NCBI GenBank assembly: GCA_036768485.1 | Contig: JAVLUZ010000020.1 | Location: 124,001 to 188,000 of the forward strand | Reading direction: 5' to 3' | Length of the DNA: 64,000 bases | Source: Mermis nigrescens | Taxonomy: Eukaryota > Nematoda > Enoplea > Mermithida > Mermithidae | In this document: positions 34,901-43,549 of the stretch, in pieces | Layout of the letters: each line of letters starts with the position of its first letter | Position numbering within the stretch: the stretch's first letter is position 1 | Made by a program: the position numbers and the translations under genes | The notes under the pieces: generated by a model | What the model was told of the DNA's origin: nothing | Databases searched by the model: none | The model's input: the letters and a program-made list of their open reading frames with translations, nothing else

Positions 34901-36180
34901 AAGGAATTTAGAATTCAATCAGCTCAGTGCATAGAGCATGTCGAGAAACGTCAAAAAATGCGGTTTTTGCGAGCTACCCCTTCGAATTTCCGGAGATATT
35001 GACCAATTCATCTTAAGTCCGCCCCCCCCTTTTCTTGGCAAAATCCTGGATACGGGCCTGGTCTTACATAATCATACTTTTTTCTAAATTCTGTAATTAT
35101 CGATGTAATTATCGAAGATTGGTTTGGCAATTTGGTGATAAAATATTTGTTCAACTTAAAATCCACAAGAAGAAACCAAAAATGTTTAAAGCGATTTTTT
35201 TGGGCTCAAATTGCTACGAATAAGTTTTCCGATCCTTTTGACGTCATTCCTTTTTCGGGGTTGCGAAATCACAAAAGTATTTCATGGAAAGTTTTACGGA
35301 ATCAAGCGATATGTGGTACAAACATGATTTAGCGAAAAGTGTTGAAAAATGATATTTTTCTATATTCAAATTTGCAAGAGTAAACACCTAGCATTGGTAA
35401 AGTAGATAAATAAATCAACAGATGAATAAACAAATAAATAAATAAATAAATAGATAAATAAATAAATAATAAGTAAATAAATAAATAAATAAATAAATAA
35501 ATGTATTATAATAGAACTAACGGCGAAAACAGAAATAAAACATTTTTTGTACACAAAATGGTTATGTAAGCCTTTTCGTAACTTTCCGAAATCCAAATCT
35601 AATTTTCTCAATACTTTCAATATTACAGAAATTAGTGATAGATTGTGATATGTGGGCATCTAGTCTCATTACAGATTTTTAGCAACCTGTTTACGGAGTC
35701 AAGTTTGCTACAATTCAATTCTTGCTATTGGAAATAAGAAATGCAAGTGATCCGCAGAGGAATAAATCAGTTCCCGAAAAATAAATTGATAATTTGAAAA
35801 CAAATTAATCAACAAATAATTAATCGATAAATAAATAAATAAATAATCAAATTAATCAAAAATTAAAAGTGAATTAAGAAATTGATTCAAAAATGAATTA
35901 ATTCGTCATTACAACATATTCGTGTCTGAAAACAATGGAAAATCAAGAAAATTTAAGATGTTCCAGAATCACGGAATCGACCACGGCGATTCCGCCGCTT
36001 CAGATTATGCCCTCCGACAGCATTTCTCGTTTTCCCGGTCACGCGGCCTTTCTCAACGTGACCATTGACCTCAATGACCTTTCGTTGCATTCGTTCGCCC
36101 TCAGATCCGACCCCTCGGGGGTCAGTTTGCATCCAAACGACTCTAATAGATCAAAAAAGAGCGCCGAGGACCCAACTTAG
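28424..36180 (+). CDS. Type I membrane protein with LDLa, SRCR and CUB domains (five exons)
   Basis: Exons: 28424-28964, 30854-31132, 33077-33228, 34303-34556, 35967-36180 (last acceptor alternatively 35958). Phases 1, 1, 0 and 2 agree at each join, and 1440 nt gives 479 residues. An in-frame TAA nine bases upstream supports the start. In order: hydrophobic leader (about 1-28); LDLa-like module (43-90, GICDGILDC, GVDEKFC); SRCR-like domain (about 113-209, FTCRSLGFSTYDSF ... ALKCTGGELILQRC ... LTVSC); CUB domain (213-361, SPGYPYVTLPMINCVWTL, CGDTYVEVELGS, STSNSVYVRLISNN, GFRLSYS); transmembrane helix (about 375-400); and a Ser-rich tail of about 75 residues. These modules typically bind ligands at the cell surface. 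I do not recognise a named family with this order, and function is unknown. Every intron contains transposons. Confidence 0.8.
29048..29307 (-). mobile_element. hAT-like MITE family A, copy 8 (intron 1 of receptor gene)
   Basis: Starts CACACCTGAGCGTGGGGG and ends GCCCACCTATG. It begins only about 83 bp after the exon 1 donor. Flanking octamers AGGTCGAT and GGATCGAT match at 6 of 8. Confidence 0.88.
30854..31132 (+). CDS. LDLa/SRCR/CUB gene exon 2 (end of SRCR, start of CUB)
   Basis: Acceptor TGTTTCTTAG and strong donor CAAG|GTAAGT bound 279 nt, phase 1 at both ends. The join rebuilds the SRCR signature ALKCTG|GELILQRC. CUB begins at SRHCVHKIVLADRNASG. Confidence 0.85.
31189..31446 (-). mobile_element. 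hAT-like MITE family A, copy 9 (intron 2)
   Basis: Starts CACACGTAAGCGTGGGGG and ends GCCCACCTATG, only about 56 bp after the exon 2 donor. The core is intact. The target duplication was not matched. Confidence 0.85.
32258..32513 (+). mobile_element. hAT-like MITE family A, copy 10 (intron 2)
   Basis: Starts CATAGGAGGGCGGCACC and ends ACGCCCAGGTATG. Flanking octamers GTGTTGAC (32250-32257) and GTGTTTAC (32514-32521) match at 7 of 8. The core shows a local rearrangement after ATCGAGCACT. Confidence 0.9.
32815..33045. repeat. AATTTTATT-type AT-only low-complexity tract
   Basis: Degenerate AATTTTATT / TTTATTTAATTTT runs just upstream of the exon 3 acceptor of the receptor gene. Confidence 0.75.
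33077..33228 (+). CDS. LDLa/SRCR/CUB gene exon 3 (middle of CUB)
   Basis: Acceptor GTACTACAG and donor CATAAA|GTGAAA bound 152 nt, phase 1 in and phase 0 out. It encodes DECGDTYVEVELGSDASVES and KRYLCMEVHK, the central CUB strands. The chosen donor restores the CUB order with exon 4; a donor further down would add residues that do not fit CUB. Confidence 0.75.
33429..33666 (+). mobile_element. hAT-like MITE family A, copy 11 (intron 3)
   Basis: Starts CATAGGTGGGCGGCACC and ends ACGCCTAGGTATG, about 200 bp after the exon 3 donor. The core is intact but with small deletions; no target duplication was matched. Confidence 0.85.
34303..34556 (+). CDS. LDLa/SRCR/CUB gene exon 4 (end of CUB, transmembrane helix)
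   Basis: Acceptor CTATTTAAAG, phase 0 in. It encodes ILFSTSNSVYVRLISNN, then GFRLSYS and the helix VIFLGALLCVFCACAFFTTL followed by basic WKWKR. Donor C|GTAATT gives phase 2 out, matching exon 5. If unspliced, a TAA at 34558 would end the protein here. Confidence 0.75.
34698..35060. mobile_element. 363 bp hAT-like element with exact 8-bp TSD (intron 4)
   Basis: The ends are CAGAGCCGTATTTAGG and CCTGGATACGGGCCTG, an imperfect inverted repeat. Identical octamers GTCTTACA lie at 34690-34697 and 35061-35068. GC-rich subterminal stretches (GCGGCCGCCCC, TCCGCCCCCCCC) resemble the GGCGGATC family. No coding capacity. Confidence 0.88.
35403..35510. repeat. (AAAT)n microsatellite
   Basis: Runs of AAATAAAT with occasional GATA/AGTA interruptions in intron 4 of the receptor gene; a second short tract lies near 35826-35850. 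Confidence 0.9.
35967..36180 (+). CDS. LDLa/SRCR/CUB gene exon 5 (cytoplasmic tail, stop)
   Basis: Acceptor ATGTTCCAG (or TTTAAG nine bases earlier); both give phase 2 and fit exon 4. It encodes ITESTTAIPPLQIMPSDS through KKSAEDPT and a TAG stop. The codons are GC-rich compared with the flanks. It has Ser/Asp-rich segments but no recognised signalling motif. Confidence 0.65.
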
Positions 36181-37399
36181 ACGCCAATTTTTACGCTCGC
36201 CTTTTATCGATTGTTTTGTTCCATTGACCATAGCCATTTTGTAAATAATCGATTGACTCGTTTTTGTCAGTAAAACGCGTTTTAATGATGCCGACTATAT
36301 CAGCAAAATCATTTTTTAAGTAAAAATGTATGGGTACATTTACGTGCCCTAGTACGGCGAACAATATTTGCTGCTACACGGTGCAAATTTTAGGTTTGGG
36401 ACTTATAATGCTATGAACCCAGAATAGGTATTTTTGGTGTAGGTATATTCTTATAAGAGAAATCACGATTTTATGTATATGCGTTTTTTAGATTAGATTT
36501 ATAATCTTTTTTCTGCGACGAATTTCCCTTCATAATCATACCGTTCAAATATTAACCGTTTATAATTCTGGTTTTCTAAATAAGTTTTGAATTTTCTATG
36601 AAAACTTTCTAAAATTTTCTACAAATGCACAACTGTGAAGAACCTGCCCATGGTCCTCTGAAATAGCTTCTCCCCCACAGCTTCCCATGAATCCATGAAT
36701 ACTCCAGATTTTATGGAGCAAACATTCAGCAACTTTCGTTTTTGATGCGTTTTCAGGAAAAAATTCGGAAAATTGTGTGCTTCGAGAACTATGAGGGCCA
36801 CTAAATGCAGCTTCGCTCAGAGCCGCTAAAACGCTTAGAACGACCCTTGTCCTAGCAATCATATAGAGACATAGAGCAAAGAAACTAAGGGGGTCAGCTC
36901 ATGAATATTTCTTAAGTGCTAAAGACGAAAGGTGGAGAGGTCCGCACGGATCCTCGGGGGAGGGGGTGTCTAGCCAGATTCGACATACATGTCCCCCCAC
37001 GCCCATGTTTGATGCTCGCCCTAGAAAATTTTTATGCGCCCCAGTTTATATACGTTAGTATGATGACACATAGGTATACGGTACTCATTTTTCTCATTTG
37101 GACTTTCAGTCACTTTAGTTTGAAGAAATGGAGCGAAAATACCCTCCTACATACTTGTTTTTAAATCGTAATCATATTTTTTAAAGAAGTTTTCAGGTCA
37201 CTAAATAAATGAAAATGAATAAATTTAGCCGTGTCGGGTAAAAAAAGCGCATTCCCTATAGAACTGTTAGATAGGCATCTGATTTGATAAGCATCACTGG
37301 GACTTGCACGATAGAATGTATACATACGCTGAATCATAGGTAGCGCGTTAGCGCGTACCTATAATATACTTGGGTACCCCAACACCTGGGCACCCCCCC
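36181..37399. other. Intergenic spacer downstream of the receptor gene
   Basis: AT-rich sequence with a worn transposon-like segment near 36945-37010 (CCACGCCCATG). No gene or clear poly(A) signal was identified. Confidence 0.35.
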
Positions 37400-39750
37400 C
37401 TACAGCTATAACGGGACACTTCTGGAAGGTGCGGTTTTTTTTAAAAGAAAGATAATAAAAAAATTCGCTGCCCGTGTTTTTTTGTTTTTCTTGAAACTCA
37501 AAATTGACTGTGTAAAGAAGGTGTAAAGTTTTTGTGTAACGTTATAACATAGGACAAATTTTGGGACCTTTTTACTGCGGCATGTGGACAACTGAGTATT
37601 GATGACTCGAAGGATTGAACAGAATAGGATAATAGAGGGATGAATTCTACAGATGACACTTTTTTTGTTTTTTGAAATTCGCATTATTTATTGAACGGCA
37701 GTGTAAACAGTGCGAAAATCTGGGGGTGAAAAAGCACTTTTTGGTCGAGTTTTCAACCTTCCTATGTCCGATACTAACTCCGGTTATGAGGTTTTTAAAA
37801 TGTTTTCTGACAGAAATGTAGAGCGGATCAAGGGCTACATTCTGCATATAAGCAAAGTCTTGTATGCTCTATGGTGAGTTAGATCCTGGGGTTTAAAGTT
37901 TACACTCTAGTGGATGGTGTGAAAAAACGGATTTTAACTAAGATTTCTCTGCCAAATTTTTCCGCTTATGAGTCAGTGCAAATCGAAGACAGCATTAATA
38001 AAGTGCCTCACAGGGGCTAAACATCGCAGCAAACCGCATTTAAAAAAACGCAATATTGAGTTATTTATGGGGGTGTAAAGTTCGAAATCAGAGGTAAAAA
38101 ATGGGCTAAAAAACACGTTTTTTCCGAAGTTTGATTGATAAATCATGCCAAATAATTTTTGCAACAGAATTTCGGCACACAGGAATGTACTACGATTTAA
38201 AAGCTACAAATTGTACCAAACCGAATTTCTTTAAACTCAATGGGGAGTTCGGTACGGAATTTTAAAGTTTACAGTGTTCTAAATGATGGAAAATACGTTT
38301 TTGTTGCGTTTTTTGTTCGCCACTTTCTCCGTCCAGAAGTCGGGATAAGTCTAATAGAATAAAAATAAAGTGCTTTATATCGGGTGCATGTCAAAGCAAA
38401 TTGTCTATACATTAATATTTAGCGAGTGTAAAGTCAAAAATTTGGAGTTTTAAATGCGTTTCTGTCTTGTTTTTTCTGCCTGCTTCTCCGGTTACGAGTC
38501 AGGGACACGTTTATCAAGTCTAGAAATGGACCAGGAATCAAATTTGATATGCCAGTCTGGCGCATATGTTTACACTCTACGGTGTTGTAAAGTAGTTTAC
38601 ACCAATTGTTAGTTTGCCCATAGAACATTATGTAGACTTAATTTTTTCATAAATATTAATCGTAATATCGGAACAATATCAAAATTACGAATCTGACTAA
38701 AATCTTCTTTACACTAGGTGTTTACATGAAGTTTACACTACATATATATTTATCTTCGTTTTTGAGCATTCCTGAAACCTAATTTTTTCTTGGAGCCTAG
38801 AAGTTTTCAAAGGATCAAATGTGAGACGTCACGTAGGCGCGTTTGTTTACATCCAACAGTGATGTAAAGTAGTTTACATTCATTGTTTATATGTCCTCAG
38901 ACCATTGTAGAGACATAATTTTTTCATGAATGTTGATCATAATATCCGAGTAATTTTTGACACTGCATGTTAGCCTTTGTTCTAGAGCATTGCAAAAATC
39001 GAAATTTTTTCCTAGATATAAAAATTTACAGGGAATGAAATATATACGTCAATTGGGCGCGCTTGCTTACACTCAGCAGTATTGCAAAGTGGTTTAAACC
39101 TAATGTTTATTGTCTTTAAAACATTATGGAGACTCATTTTTCCATAAATGTTGAAAGAAATATCGGAGCAATATCAAAATTACGAATCCGACTAAAATAT
39201 TCTTTACGCTATGTGTTTGTGTAAAGTTTACGTTACGTGTTAACCCTAATTCGATAGACTTGCAGAGACTTTGTAACTGAAGTCAAGAAATTTTCAAGGA
39301 TTCATATGTGAGACATCAATTAAGTGAGTTTGTTTACCCTCAAAAGTAATCTAAAGTGATTTAAAAATTATGTTCAAGTGTCCTTAGATCATTGAAGAGA
39401 TGTAATTTTGTCTTAAATGGGTTGCATTAAAGTTAAATCTTTCTTAGCCGTGTTTATAATATGTTTCACAAAATCTTGCACATGGAGAGCTATCGTTTAA
39501 TTGATGTAAATTGCCTGCAAAAGTGGTTTAAAATGAACCAGCAATCACACTACTGTGCACAGAAGTCGACAAAGATATACAGCTTTATTGTAATCATGTA
39601 CATTAATAAGCCGTAAACTGTTAGTATTCTCTACACCTAGTAGTTGTGTAAAGTTTGCACTATTCATTTGTTGTTAATATGTAGTCTATACTACAAATTT
39701 ATTTTACTACCAAATCAAAGCGTTAGTGTTCCTTACATTTGATATTTGCG
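37400..39750. repeat. Degenerate tandem repeat array, ~220-280 bp period
   Basis: Blocks around TTTACACTC...GTGTAAAG recur. Aligned starts lie near 38567, 38846, 39065 and 39330 (spacing 279, 219 and 265), each followed by a segment like CATTATGTAGACTTAATTTT. In the first half a second block (CTTCTCCGGTTACGAGTCAG and variants) recurs near 37775, 37965, 38325 and 38485. The units are strongly diverged. No coding frame. Confidence 0.55.
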
Positions 39751-40050
39751 TGAAGTTTTTGAATTTTTGCCGAAAATCTTTGCCTTCTAATTTACCAACA
39801 TCCCGCCTTTTCCATTTTCTTGAAGTTTAAAATCTTTTATAATTCTCTCATAATTTAATGGTAGGTTTTAACTTTAAGTTTCTCTTGGTTTACAACTCTC
39901 GCTTAGCAAGCTCATTTTTCAAAACTTTTTCATAGTGATCAGATTAGTTGCGTTTAGTTTGGAATTGGTGGACGGTCGTTATTTTATTACTCGGCTTAAA
40001 TAAACCAAGTGACTATCTTTTGATTATTTTCTTCATCGCAAATTCAAACA

Positions 40051-40130
40051 CCCAATTTTCAATTTGAAAATTGACCCAATTTTCAATTTGAAAATTGATC
40101 CAATTTTCAATTTGAAAATTGAAAATTGGG
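40051..40130. repeat. Tandem of self-complementary 24-bp units
   Basis: Three copies of a unit reading CCCAATTTTCAATTTGAAAA then TTGA; each is close to palindromic and the tract closes with AAAATTGGG. The whole 80 bp can fold on itself or slip. Confidence 0.9.
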
Positions 40131-41061
40131 TGTTTTCAATTTCAAAAGTCACAACACATTGTGCTTGTGTATTGATTGAGTGAGGATTTGCAATGTGAAT
40201 TCGTTGGTTAAATTTTTGTGCTTGATTATAAGTGAACTGCACATTAAGAAGAAATAACTTAATGCAGTTTTAATTTGAAAATGGATGGTGTCAATAAGGT
40301 TGTCTTGTTTAAAAAGGATAATGCTGATGTTAAGAACAATATTGTTTTCCGCGTTCTTGGACTGTTGTCATTATTGTGGCATGTTACTGATTGTGTTTAC
40401 TGACTGATGTACTGAAATCACGCTAATTAAAAGTAGTGTACTAGCAAAGAAAAAATGCTCCGATGGAACAAAAAAGATGAATATACTTGGAATTGTGGAT
40501 TATTATGGATGTAAAAGGAGGGGACTAGGAAAAATCTACCTAAAGTCGGAAAATCTGCTAAAAATCACACTTTCTCTAAGCAACGCAAAAAATCGATGTA
40601 TATTCTGCGGCCTCTAAAAAAGTGTCTTTTTTAAATAATGTTCGAAGTTTCAGATAAGAGTGTATAAACGAAATCTATCAAGGTTACTTTTTTAAATTGC
40701 TGGCACCTGATAATAAAATACATGCGTAGGTATGTACATTTTGGACCTATATGTGCATATTTAATTTGGTTCCCAGTGGACTAATGTGATTTATTTGTGA
40801 GGATGCGATAGTGATCAAACAATCATAGTCTAGATGTGCCTAAATTGGCTCTTTTAGCGAAGCTTCTATCGTTGGGTGGATCTTCCGATATGCCTACTCG
40901 GACCAGCGAGATTTTTTTCGATGGGCGTATTGAGACGTTGGGTGTGAAGGACTGGTGGGTCTACCGTTCTGAGCACAATTCTTCTACTTTTTTGGCCACA
41001 AATACTTTTTCAAACTTTTTTATTTTTGAAATGCAGAGCGTAGAAAAGTTTGACTTACGAA
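40131..41061. other. Intergenic spacer, nothing recognised
   Basis: AT-rich with a plus-strand open frame (40836-41081) lacking any recognised domain. Confidence 0.3.
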
Positions 41062-41348
41062 TCAGAGTTGCTTATTTTTGAAGTTTGAAAATTTTAAATT
41101 TCGCTTCTTTGACGGCCATGCATAAATAAATGATCGAAGATGGGCCGATAATACTAATTTATTTAAATCGTGATTTGATGTTTCGACGATGTTACATAAT
41201 CCTAGCTGAAACTCGATGTCGTCGTCTATGCGTGGAATCGGGTAGATTTCATCACTTTTATTTGGCTTGGTCCAAGGACCACGTTGAGAACATGTCTTCA
41301 AGGTAGTTTTCCATACGTGCTTAGCAATTGAAATTTGAGCAGTTGAAA
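41062..41348 (-). pseudogene. Possible isolated exon, weakly like a Cys-loop channel ligand-binding region
   Basis: After an acceptor-like TTTTTTTAG at 41349, the minus strand is open for about 94 codons and stops at 41062. The segment IEFQLGLCNIVETSNHDLN then KLVLSAHLRSFIYAW recalls the first beta strands of nicotinic-receptor/AChBP ligand-binding domains, where a hydrophobic alternating strand is followed by a WxD-like turn. No neighbouring exon was found and no usable donor precedes the stop, so it may be a relic or a chance frame. The family call is a guess. Confidence 0.2.
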
Positions 41349-41402
41349 CTAAAAAAATTTCCTCATGCGCCTTTCTTGGCTCGAAAACGATATATGAATG
41401 CG

Positions 41403-41591
41403 CAGTGGCGGATCCATGATTTTCTTAGGGGGAGGCGGTACCCCTTAGGTGGGGGGCGGAACCCTGACTTGGGCGGAATTATTAGCCGTTTTAACCCGAA
41501 TATCGCTTAAAATTGCTCAAAAATCCTTAATTTTGCGCACTATTTTGAACCGATGGGGGAGGGCGGCCGCCCGCCCCTAAATCCGCCCCTG
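41403..41591. mobile_element. 189 bp hAT-like MITE (GGCGGATC family)
   Basis: The ends are CAGTGGCGGATCCATG and AAATCCGCCCCTG. Flanking octamers TGAATGCG and TGGATGCG match at 7 of 8. It has the GC-rich subterminal block GGGCGGCCGCCCGCCCC. Confidence 0.85.
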
Positions 41592-42572
41592 TGGATGCGC
41601 ATTAGAAACAGCATTTTGGTGTTTTTGACGAATGTCCTTATAAAAACAATTTTTACAAACGTAATTTATTCCATTTATCATAAGCATTTTTTCTAAAGTT
41701 TAGATTAAATCGTCTTTGTTATGCGAAAGGAAGTTAGAAAAAATTCATACAAACCGAATCAAAAATAAGCATTAACGCAACTCTCGGGATGTGGGATGGA
41801 AGGTCCGAAAATTTCCAAACGCCAAAAATGTGCCGGATGATTGGGGGCAAAACACGTCATTTTCAGGCGTTTCTGCTCGAACTCTACTCCACGCTATATG
41901 ATGGCAAAAAAACGAAAAAGGCTAGAAATTCCAATTCTGAGTCTGTCTTCGGGATTTTATTTCGTTTTGAAATAAAATTTGTTGTTTTGTTAGGGAAATT
42001 TTTCCATTTCTTCGTTTTCTTATAAAATAGGTCAGAAAATTGATGTAGACGTTAAATTGGTATAAAGAATGCCTTTTAATTGACAGTTTCTGGTCAATCG
42101 TTTCCTAGCACTGTTGCGAGGGAGTCGCACTTATTCGTCAGTGTTGGATCTCAACTTTGCCTAATTCCCCCAAATGTTCGTTTTGTCCTTCTGGGCAGTT
42201 CATTAGTAGGCAGACACCCCCAAGCCCTATTCTGGGCGCATGTCTGGTCCAGCCAGACCCCCACACATTTGTGTTTGACTGGGGTCTGCCAGGTTCTGTG
42301 GGTTCAAATATTACATGCAAGCCGCCGTTTAAATTATTACCTATTGTCCGTTTCACTTGATCGAGAGCTTTTTCACTCAATTTAATATACCCCAAATGAA
42401 TTAGGCTACAAAATTGGCTTGCAAATCCGATAGTTTTGCCCTTGAATGAGGCCAAAGATCTTTCAACTCAACATACCTAAGTATTGTAGAATGACGTTTC
42501 TGCTGTATTATTTCGAAACACTTTAGCCCTTTGTAAAAACTCCAATTAATCAAACAGAGAATAGGTACATAC
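41592..42572. other. Intergenic spacer with decayed transposon sequence
   Basis: A worn segment near 42215-42305 (GTCTGGTCCAGCCAGACCCC) shows an imperfect hairpin and resembles other decayed repeats in the window. No gene seen. Confidence 0.35.
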
Positions 42573-42812
42573 CAAACCTGGGCGTGGGGGTTTGGGGGTA
42601 TGCATCCCCCTCCGTGAAACCAAAATACCCCCAGAATTCAACTTTTGACAAATTTTTTTGTTTTTTCTCGCAATTTTTTGATGCCAATAGATAGTGCTAA
42701 ATGAGAAACGTCGAAAAATGGTGTTTTTTCGCCATACCACCACTTTTAAGGCCATTTTTTACCTTTGAAAAATCTTGCACCCCACCCCAAATTTTCTTGC
42801 TGCCTACGTATG
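42573..42812 (-). mobile_element. hAT-like MITE family A, copy 12, exact TSD
   Basis: Starts CAAACCTGGGCGTGGGGG and ends TGCCTACGTATG. Identical octamers GTACATAC lie at 42565-42572 and 42813-42820. Lies about 580 bp downstream of the DDR stop. Confidence 0.93.
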
Positions 42813-43393
42813 GTACATACGTCTTGAAACCTTAAATTCTATATTTTACAAGCGAACTTATTTCAAATTCGAAAACTACGAATTCAAGCATCATCACACA
42901 GTACATTGAACAATTCACGCGGAAGCACGAATACGAGGAATATGAATGCATGCATACAAGGCAAAAATGATAATTTTCAATTGATAAAATGAATGATCGG
43001 CTGACAAAGATAGTAAAGGGCGAAAAGCGATTTTGGAACCAAAACTTTTCAAACTTTTTCGTTTTTTTGTTTCTCAATTTTTAATTTAGTTTCTTTGCAG
43101 TGTGCGACAAAGACGGGCATTTTTAGCCAAATCCTCCACCGGAAGTCTTAGTTCTGGCTGCAAAATCCGTTTTTGGGCATGATTTATCTAGATTTTAATT
43201 AGCTTTACTGTCCACAATTTCATTTTGGGCTATAAGTGAATTTTAATGCAGAAAAATTGAGAATGCTTGTGCTTTGAGAAGCTTTGTTATAATATACGCT
43301 ATATGTCAAGTATCACCAAAAATAATAATTAAAAACGACCTGACCAAAAACGCATACTTAATAATAAAATACAAAAAAATTTGGCATATTGAT
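42813..43393. other. Presumed 3' untranslated/flanking DNA of the DDR gene
   Basis: AT-rich DNA directly downstream of the DDR stop on the minus strand. No canonical AATAAA on the minus strand was spotted close to the stop. Confidence 0.3.
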
Positions 43394-43549
43394 TCAAAAT
43401 ATCGGAAGATCCTGGGCTTCAACGCACTGATTCTGTAAAAATAAATGCATATCTTTGAATGAAGGTCTTTGGTCGGGATCTCGCCTCCAGCACTCTTTCA
43501 TGAGATCGTAAATTTCACTGGGTGCCGATGACGGTTTGCTCAGGGTAAA
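43394..43549 (-). CDS. Ddr: Ddr exon 15 (kinase C-lobe end, stop)
   Basis: Acceptor TTATTTTTCAG, phase 0. It encodes [20 protein letters not shown] then [10 protein letters not shown] and ends [12 protein letters not shown]. CWRRDxxxRPSF is the usual end of a DDR kinase. Confidence 0.92.
   Translation of the reverse strand, partial: FTLSKPSSAPSEIYDLMKECWRRDPDQRPSFKDMHLFLQNQCVEAQDLPIF

Noticed and set aside
40836..41081. Plus-strand frame with DWWVYRSEHNSS
   Set aside because: No domain recognised, no partner exon, and it overlaps the end of an open minus-strand stretch; not enough to call a gene.
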